Notes under the pieces: generated by a model
Told to the model about the DNA's origin: nothing
Seen by the model: the letters and a program-made list of their open reading frames with translations, nothing else
The model's database searches: none
Part shown: piece by piece, positions 7,275-11,368 of the stretch
How the letters are laid out: each line of letters starts with the position of its first letter
How positions within the stretch are numbered: position 1 is the first letter of the stretch
DNA from: SIG644 sp045613985
GTDB lineage: Bacteria; Bacillota; Clostridia; Oscillospirales; CAG-272
Direction of reading: 5' to 3'
Assembly: GCA_045613985.1 (NCBI GenBank)
Contig: JAZLCA010000058.1
Location: 1 to 11,368 of the forward strand
DNA length: 11,368 bases
Program-made: the position numbers and the translations under genes

Positions 7275-7967
7275 TTATCGAACGAGACTTTGTTGGGCGA
7301 CGATGGCGGTATCGGCAATCGCAGACTGTGTTTTCTCAACGAAGGAGGTCACAGCGTCGGCGGTGCCGTATACCGAAATCAGATAATTTCCGGGCAGGGA
7401 AAGAACGGCGAGCTTTTCGGGGCTGCCGCAAATAAACTGCTTGGTCAGAACGTGATTTTTGATGCGGTCGGCGCAGGCATTAACGTCGCTATCCTGCTTG
7501 ACCTGAAAGGCACCGCAGGTGAAAATGTTGGCGTTCATGCCGTGGACCATACCTGCCGCGCTGTCGATCTTTGTCAGCTCCTCGGGGGGGAAGCTGTACA
7601 GCGAATCAATGTTGGCGGCGGCGTCGGTATGGGAAAGATCAAAGGCGCCGGGCGCGTTTTCGACGACGTTGTCATAGTCGCCCCCCATGACGGGAAATCG
7701 CTCTTGCTCGCTGTGATGCGACCAAAGACCTGCCAGCAGCTCGTGCGCATTCTGATAGGTGATGGGAGTACTGTTCTCCCCGTTTTGCTCGGGAGGTGTT
7801 GCATTGTTGCTCGTGTCGCCGTTCATGTTGTCCTCGGTGCTCGGATGTTCCGTATCCTGGGTGGGATCACCCTCACCGGGGATTTGTCCGTCATCGGATT
7901 TCATGCCGCAGGCTACGGCAAGCAATAACAGGACGGATGCCAGAAAAATGGCCAAAAGCTTTTTCAT
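7275..7967 (-). CDS. Small surface lipoprotein, possibly DUF4358-like, first gene of acylation unit
   Basis: Predicted lipoprotein of 230 aa. The signal peptide ends at LLAVAC with Cys20; position -3 is Ala rather than the usual Leu, a tolerated variant. A Gly/Asp/Glu/Pro/Asn/Thr-rich linker runs from about 21 to 68. The folded part (about 70-225) contains LYSFPPEELTKI, ANIFTCGAFQVK, FICGSPEKL and GNYLISVYGTADAVTSF, a layout that recalls DUF4358 proteins, which I believe often sit beside MBOAT and DHHW genes in Clostridia; this is a tentative match. The ATG at 7967 is chosen because it starts the signal peptide; its ribosome binding site (GAGAG) is weak. An open frame continues upstream to 8558, but that part is the shadow of the next gene. 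No promoter was recognised just upstream, so expression may come partly from read-through. Confidence 0.75.
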   Translation of the reverse strand: MKKLLAIFLASVLLLLAVACGMKSDDGQIPGEGDPTQDTEHPSTEDNMNGDTSNNATPPEQNGENSTPITYQNAHELLAGLWSHHSEQERFPVMGGDYDNVVENAPGAFDLSHTDAAANIDSLYSFPPEELTKIDSAAGMVHGMNANIFTCGAFQVKQDSDVNACADRIKNHVLTKQFICGSPEKLAVLSLPGNYLISVYGTADAVTSFVEKTQSAIADTAIVAQQSLVR

Positions 7968-8050
7968 GTGTAGCTCTCGCTTTCTTTCATTTGAATTTGC
8001 GGGCTTTCGCCGTGCGACTTTATTTTGGTCAAATCGTAGGGCTTTCATAC
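7968..8050 (-). other. Short intergenic region without a recognised promoter
   Basis: The leader of the lipoprotein-MBOAT-DHHW unit. A TTGACC is present on the minus strand (complement of about 8024-8029), but no acceptable -10 hexamer lies 16-18 bp from it. How the unit is transcribed is therefore unclear; options are a weak or alternative-sigma promoter, or read-through of the terminator at 8053-8090. Confidence 0.4.
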
Positions 8051-8052
8051 CG

Positions 8053-8090
8053 CAAAAAAGAAATCCTCCCGCGCGAGAGCGAGAGGATTT
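8053..8090 (-). terminator. Rho-independent terminator of the 540-aa membrane protein gene
   Basis: Arms AAATCCTC (8061-8068) and GAGGATTT (8083-8090) pair perfectly, with a further inner 3-bp GC pairing and a GCGAGA loop. On the minus strand the stem runs into CTTTTTTG (complement of 8053-8060). It lies 11 nt after the stop codon. Confidence 0.85.
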
Positions 8091-8101
8091 CAACGTATTT
8101 T

Positions 8102-9724
8102 TTAAGAGCCCCATGTGTTTTGGGAGCAAATATCGATAAATTCCTTGTACTGTGATTCGGTCAGGGCGGCGACGTAGTTGGCGCTTCGCACGTAATAGTT
8201 GCCGTTGTCGTAGCCGACGGTGAACAGGGAAATGGGCAAAATGCTCGAAGGATAAGAGAATTTTTTCCAGGCACCGAAAACATTCCATTGCGAAATAAGA
8301 AACTCGTGCGGACTGCGGAAAACGACGTCGGCGGACCAGGTCAGATCCATCTCGTTGATCTCCTCGGTTTCGACCTCCTTGAATTCCAACAGGCGCACAA
8401 AATCGCCCAATCGGTTGAAATCGATCATCATCGGATTTCCGATCACACAATTTGTCGAATAGAGGTCGGTGCGGCCGAACACGTAGGGTTCGTCGTTGAC
8501 GGTGGCCATTTTGCCGCTTGCTACCTGCATCAGAAATTGCTCGTACGTCACGCCGCAAAATTCTTCCACCAAGGAGGGGAGATTTTCCATCACGATTTGA
8601 TAAAATTTGACGGGGCAGAATCCCACTGTCATTTCATTCTCCCAGGCGTAGCTGTATCTCAAAACCTTTTCGAGCAGCTCGCGCAGGCAAGCGGTCAATT
8701 GGTCCATCATCTGAAGCATTTGTTCGTCGTAAGGGGATAGCGTAGGATCTTCTTGAGGATTGTCGAAGGAGGAGGGCGGAGTGTAACCGTGCAACAGCAC
8801 CATCAAGGCGCGCGCGGTGTTCTGACACATACCGCCAAGCGTGGTTTCGATGTTTTCCTTCGTTCCTATGGCCCACAGAGTGCTTTGGGATCGGAAAAAG
8901 GCGTCTCGCTCATCACTGACAATATCGATTTTCCGTTGTAGATTGGATAGAACAACATCCGGAATGATGGCAACTCCCTCGCCGTTGTCGGCAAACAAGT
9001 GGGCAAGCCGATGAGCCGCGCGAGAGACGGCGGTCAGCGTTTGTTGGACGGTTGCCTCCTCGTCAAAGGGCGTTTCCAAGCGGATTTCCAGGGCTGCGTC
9101 GATCAGGAACGCCTGCAGGATCATCCGATATTTTATTTTGTGGGGGAAGACCACCTCCTGCTTGTCAAGACTATAGTGATCCAACAGGATGGATGCGCAC
9201 TGTTCAAGGACGGGGGCGGGGTCTTCGTAAGTAAAGGTGAGAAGATAATCGAATTTGGGTGCCGGACCGAATTGATTGGTGTAGGCCGCCAAAAAAGTGT
9301 TTACGTTGAATTTGAGTCTGCCCGTTACCCATTCCTCTGCGGGAGGATCGGGCTCATCCACGGGAGGATCTATCGGCTCATCGGGCGGCAGATCGGGACC
9401 GTCGTCAGGTTCTTCGGGCTCGTCATCGGAATCGCTGGGTGGAAGATCCGGGTTCTGATCGGGCGGTGTGTCGGGGGCGCCGGGTTCCTTTCCAAGCATC
9501 ATGGGCAACAAAACGGCAACGATCACGGCCAAGGACAAAATGACGCAGGTGATGATAAAAACACGGGCGCCGATTTGGGATTTCCGTTTTTGCTCGGAGG
9601 CGTCGGGACGGCGCGCCATGGCGGACAGGCGCGGGTCGCCTATGGAGATTTTTCCGGGCGGATAGAAGCGGTCCGGGGTGTTGAACGAGTCCGGTTTCTT
9701 GTCGCGGGATTTATCCTTTTTCAT
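8102..9724 (-). CDS. Single-pass membrane protein of unknown function with Asp/Pro-rich extracellular stalk
   Basis: I do not recognise the family. The 540-aa protein has a basic, Lys/Arg/Asp/Pro-rich cytoplasmic N-terminus (1-52), one transmembrane segment at about 54-77 (VFIITCVILSLAVIVAVLLP), a highly acidic Pro/Asp/Glu stalk (79-130), and a folded extracytoplasmic domain (about 133-540). With positives inside and no lipobox or cleavage site, it should be a type II membrane protein. The extracellular domain is largely helical in its first part (160-360) with few Cys, and has YVFGRTDLYSTNCVIGNPMM and LTWSADVVFRSPHEF in its second part. The ATG at 9724 is preceded by AAAGGAGG with 5-nt spacing, which decides the start. 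It has a near-consensus promoter and its own terminator. It lies on the same strand just upstream of the acylation unit, so a role in envelope assembly is an inference from position only. Confidence 0.8.
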   Translation of the reverse strand: MKKDKSRDKKPDSFNTPDRFYPPGKISIGDPRLSAMARRPDASEQKRKSQIGARVFIITCVILSLAVIVAVLLPMMLGKEPGAPDTPPDQNPDLPPSDSDDEPEEPDDGPDLPPDEPIDPPVDEPDPPAEEWVTGRLKFNVNTFLAAYTNQFGPAPKFDYLLTFTYEDPAPVLEQCASILLDHYSLDKQEVVFPHKIKYRMILQAFLIDAALEIRLETPFDEEATVQQTLTAVSRAAHRLAHLFADNGEGVAIIPDVVLSNLQRKIDIVSDERDAFFRSQSTLWAIGTKENIETTLGGMCQNTARALMVLLHGYTPPSSFDNPQEDPTLSPYDEQMLQMMDQLTACLRELLEKVLRYSYAWENEMTVGFCPVKFYQIVMENLPSLVEEFCGVTYEQFLMQVASGKMATVNDEPYVFGRTDLYSTNCVIGNPMMIDFNRLGDFVRLLEFKEVETEEINEMDLTWSADVVFRSPHEFLISQWNVFGAWKKFSYPSSILPISLFTVGYDNGNYYVRSANYVAALTESQYKEFIDICSQNTWGS

Positions 9725-9772
9725 ATATGCCTCCTTTCGCCGTCGATGGATGGATCGGTGCCACCACACCTC

Positions 9773-9801
9773 ATTTTAACACGTGTGCTTTGTTTTGTCA
9801 A
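9773..9801 (-). promoter_or_regulatory. Promoter of the 540-aa membrane protein gene
   Basis: On the minus strand, TTGACA (complement of 9796-9801) and TAAAAT (complement of 9773-9778) are 17 bp apart, with TGT directly before the -10 (extended -10). The predicted start is near 9766, with a leader of about 42 nt. It fires divergently from the sdaA promoter. Confidence 0.85.
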
Positions 9802-9803
9802 GC

Positions 9804-9815
9804 AAAGAGCTCTTT
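9804..9815. promoter_or_regulatory. Palindrome AAAGAGCTCTTT between divergent promoters, candidate operator
   Basis: A perfect 12-bp palindrome lies 2 bp beyond the -35 of the minus-strand promoter and 14 bp upstream of the -35 of the sdaA promoter. That is a usual place for a regulator that acts on one or both divergent genes. A chance palindrome in A/T-rich DNA cannot be excluded. Confidence 0.35.
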
Positions 9816-9829
9816 TTTGTCCTTGCGCG

Positions 9830-9858
9830 TTGACAAGCCGCCCGCGATATGCTAAAAT
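9830..9858 (+). promoter_or_regulatory. Promoter of sdaA
   Basis: TTGACA at 9830-9835 and TAAAAT at 9853-9858 are separated by exactly 17 bp, with TGC before the -10 as an extended element. The predicted start is near 9865, giving a leader of about 26 nt that holds AAAAGGAG six nt before the ATG at 9891. Confidence 0.88.
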
Positions 9859-9890
9859 GAGATATCAATACGATCGAAAAGGAGAATTTT

Positions 9891-11111
9891 ATGCAATCTC
9901 TTCGTGAATTATATAAAATCGGCCGCGGCCCCTCCAGCTCGCACACCATGGGTCCCGAGCGGGCTGCCAAAATTATGCTGTCGCGCTATCCGTCGGCGGA
10001 TGCTTTTCGCGTGACGCTGTACGGATCGCTGGCCTCCACGGGTGTGGGACATGGCACTGACCGCGTCATCCGTGAAACGTTTGCCCCCGTTTGTTGCGAG
10101 GTGTTGTTCGATCACACTACCCCCTGTCCCATCCACCCCAACACGATGGATATTGAGGTGATATGCGATGGCAAGACGATCGAAACCAAACGAGTGTATT
10201 CCGTCGGTGGCGGATCGATCCAAATCGAAGGTGAGGAAACGGCGTCCTTGTCGCAGGATATGCGGGATGACGTGTACGGATTGAATACCTACGCGGAAAT
10301 TGCCGATTATTGCCACAAGAATAATCTGCGCATCTGGCAGTACGTTGAGCAATGCGAAGGCAAAGAGATCTTTGACTATCTCTCGCTTGCTTGGGAGCAG
10401 ATGAAGCGCACCATCCACGAGGGCCTGACTACCACGGGGGTACTTCCCGGCGTGCTTGGCACCCAGCGCCGCGCCCAGATTCTTTACAATCAAAAACATA
10501 TTGATGAGTCGGCACAGACACGGGAAAATCGTCTGGTCTGCTCGTATGCTTTTGCCACCAGTGAGCAGAATGCGGGCGGCGGCACCATCGTCATTGCGCC
10601 CACCTGCGGAGCTTGCGGCGTTGTTCCTTCCGTTTTAAAATATATGCAGGAGAGCCGCGGCTTTACGGACCAGCAAATTGTTCGTGCGTTGGCTACGGGC
10701 GGCATTATTGGTAACATTATTAAGAAAAACGCATCCATCAGCGGCGCGGAGTGCGGCTGTCAGGCCGAGATCGGTTCTGCCTGCTGTATGGCAGCGGCCG
10801 CCTTGGCGGAACTGTTTGAAATGGGCCTTGACCAGATCGAATACGCGGCCGAGGTTGCGATGGAGCATCATTTGGGACTGACCTGCGACCCAATCGCGGG
10901 ACTGGTGCAGATCCCCTGCATCGAGCGCAATGCCGTGGCTGCTATGCGCGCCATCAACGCGCTCTCGCTGGCCAATTTCCTGACTTCCTCGCGCAAGATC
11001 TCATTTGATTTGATCGTTACGACCATGTATAACACGGGTAAGGATCTTCTGTGCGGCTACCGCGAGACATCGTCGGGCGGCTTGGCAAAGTATTATCCAA
11101 TTGGAAGCTGA
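9891..11111 (+). CDS. sdaA: L-serine ammonia-lyase, iron-sulfur-dependent, single-chain
   Basis: Cytoplasmic enzyme that deaminates L-serine to pyruvate and ammonia using a [4Fe-4S] cluster as Lewis acid. At 406 aa it is complete and joins the beta-type domain (residues 1 to about 155, with GRGPSSSHTMGPERA at 11-25 and YSVGGGSI at 103-110) to the alpha-type catalytic domain (about 160-400), which are separate subunits in Bacillus. The alpha domain shows NAGGGTIVIAPTCGACGVVP (227-246), GGIIGNIIKKNASISGAECG (270-289), and the probable cluster cysteines Cys290 (GCQAE), Cys332 (TCDP) and Cys343 (IPC). The extra Cys288 replaces the more usual Val. The C-terminus ends in YYPIGS with no Cys, unlike enzymes whose tail Cys enters the active site. 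The start is set by AAAAGGAG six nt upstream. It is transcribed alone, from its own promoter to its own terminator. Confidence 0.96.
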   Translation: MQSLRELYKIGRGPSSSHTMGPERAAKIMLSRYPSADAFRVTLYGSLASTGVGHGTDRVIRETFAPVCCEVLFDHTTPCPIHPNTMDIEVICDGKTIETKRVYSVGGGSIQIEGEETASLSQDMRDDVYGLNTYAEIADYCHKNNLRIWQYVEQCEGKEIFDYLSLAWEQMKRTIHEGLTTTGVLPGVLGTQRRAQILYNQKHIDESAQTRENRLVCSYAFATSEQNAGGGTIVIAPTCGACGVVPSVLKYMQESRGFTDQQIVRALATGGIIGNIIKKNASISGAECGCQAEIGSACCMAAAALAELFEMGLDQIEYAAEVAMEHHLGLTCDPIAGLVQIPCIERNAVAAMRAINALSLANFLTSSRKISFDLIVTTMYNTGKDLLCGYRETSSGGLAKYYPIGS

Positions 11112-11128
11112 ATGACCGAATAAAACCA

Positions 11129-11166
11129 AAAACGAGCGATGCAAACAAAAGTATCGCTCGTTTTTT
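11129..11166 (+). terminator. Rho-independent terminator of sdaA
   Basis: Perfect 12-bp stem (AAAACGAGCGAT at 11129-11140 with 11153-11164), a 12-nt loop, and a T-run extending to 11166. It lies 17 nt after the stop codon. Confidence 0.92.
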
Positions 11167-11220
11167 GTGCATTTCGACCTTTCACGACATCTAACCTCTT
11201 TTTTTCTTGACATCTTTTAC

Positions 11221-11287
11221 AAAACGAAAAAAAAACGAAAAATATTTCAAAAAAAGTGTTGACAAAAAGGGGGAGCGGTGATATAAT
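11221..11287 (+). promoter_or_regulatory. Very strong consensus promoter with upstream A-tracts
   Basis: TTGACA at 11259-11264 and TATAAT at 11282-11287 are both perfect, with a 17-bp spacer and TGA before the -10 (extended -10). The 38 bp upstream hold runs of A, with the repeat AAAACGAAAA, like an UP element. This level of match is typical of stable-RNA or very highly expressed genes. Transcription should start near 11294. Confidence 0.88.
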
Positions 11288-11293
11288 AGTCAA

Positions 11294-11368
11294 GCTGTCC
11301 GCGAGAGGACGGCATCACTACGAAATGGCGAGCGCGCAAATATTCGGAGAATATTTGCTGAACTCACC
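11294..11368 (+). other. Start of a structured transcript, product beyond window edge
   Basis: The predicted RNA opens with a hairpin (11294-11300 with 11307-11313, one G-U pair, GCGAGA loop) and later has a perfect 10-bp hairpin (GCAAATATTC at 11336-11345 with 11349-11358, GGA loop). No riboswitch, T-box or rRNA boxA motif was recognised. A reading frame from ATG at 11325 stays open to the edge (MASAQIFGEYLLNS) but has no well-placed ribosome binding site. It may be the leader of an rRNA or mRNA operon, or a small non-coding RNA. Confidence 0.45.

Noticed and set aside
7968..8558. Upstream extension of the small lipoprotein frame to 8558
   Set aside because: The extra residues overlap the unknown membrane protein gene and its terminator. 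A signal peptide starts at the Met encoded at 7967, so that is the start.
9390..9490. DNA-level repeats in the acidic Pro-rich stalk as a possible tandem repeat or CRISPR-like array
   Set aside because: The repetition is irregular and explained by low-complexity Asp/Glu/Pro codons; there are no constant repeats with unique spacers.
8999..9907. A 302-codon plus-strand frame opposite the unknown membrane protein
   Set aside because: It runs through the divergent promoter region and into sdaA in another frame, and has no start signals or domain.
11207..11212. A second TTGACA upstream of the right-edge promoter
   Set aside because: No -10-like hexamer lies 16-18 bp downstream; the sequence there is an A-run.
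11325..11368. Open frame from ATG at 11325 to the window edge as the start of a protein gene
   Set aside because: Only 14 codons are visible, there is no well-placed ribosome binding site, and a perfect 10-bp hairpin lies in it. It is kept only as a possibility under the structured transcript.

Overview
The window looks like chromosomal DNA from a Gram-positive, Clostridia-like Firmicute. The evidence is near-consensus sigma-A promoters (TTGACA, 17 bp, TAAAAT or TATAAT, mostly with extended -10 TGn), strong AAGGAGG-type ribosome binding sites, rho-independent terminators, lipoproteins with low-complexity Asp/Pro linkers, and moderate-to-high GC. The genus cannot be named from the sequence alone. 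No tRNA, rRNA, CRISPR array, insertion sequence or phage gene was seen.

Layout, left to right. (1) At 1-932 (+) is the C-terminal two thirds of an AGCS-family sodium:alanine/glycine symporter, cut by the window edge. (2) Converging on it at 962-2053 (-) is an AT-rich XRE-type regulator with a long helical C-terminal domain. It has its own extended -10 promoter, a palindrome at the predicted start site and a second related inverted repeat upstream. (3) At 2267-4549 (-) is a monocistronic 760-aa lipoprotein that resembles the GxGYxYP putative glycoside hydrolase family, with its own promoter and terminator. (4) At 4694-7967 (-) is a three-gene unit: a small lipoprotein (possibly DUF4358-like), an AlgI-like MBOAT acyltransferase, and an AlgJ/AlgX/DHHW-like SGNH protein. 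(5) At 8102-9724 (-) is a 540-aa single-pass membrane protein of unknown function with a strong promoter and its own terminator. (6) Divergent from it at 9891-11111 (+) is a complete single-chain, iron-sulfur L-serine ammonia-lyase (sdaA) with promoter and terminator. (7) The right edge (11221-11368) holds a very strong consensus promoter behind A-tracts, followed by RNA with two good hairpins. The product lies beyond the window.

How the genes may work together. MBOAT plus SGNH/DHHW is the standard two-component machinery for moving acyl (usually acetyl) groups across the membrane and onto an extracytoplasmic polymer. The lipoprotein upstream and the 540-aa anchored protein are candidate accessory parts, inferred from position and orientation only. 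The GxGYxYP-like lipoprotein would act on glycans at the same surface. The serine lyase and the AGCS transporter both concern small amino acids but are about 9 kb apart, so no functional link is claimed.
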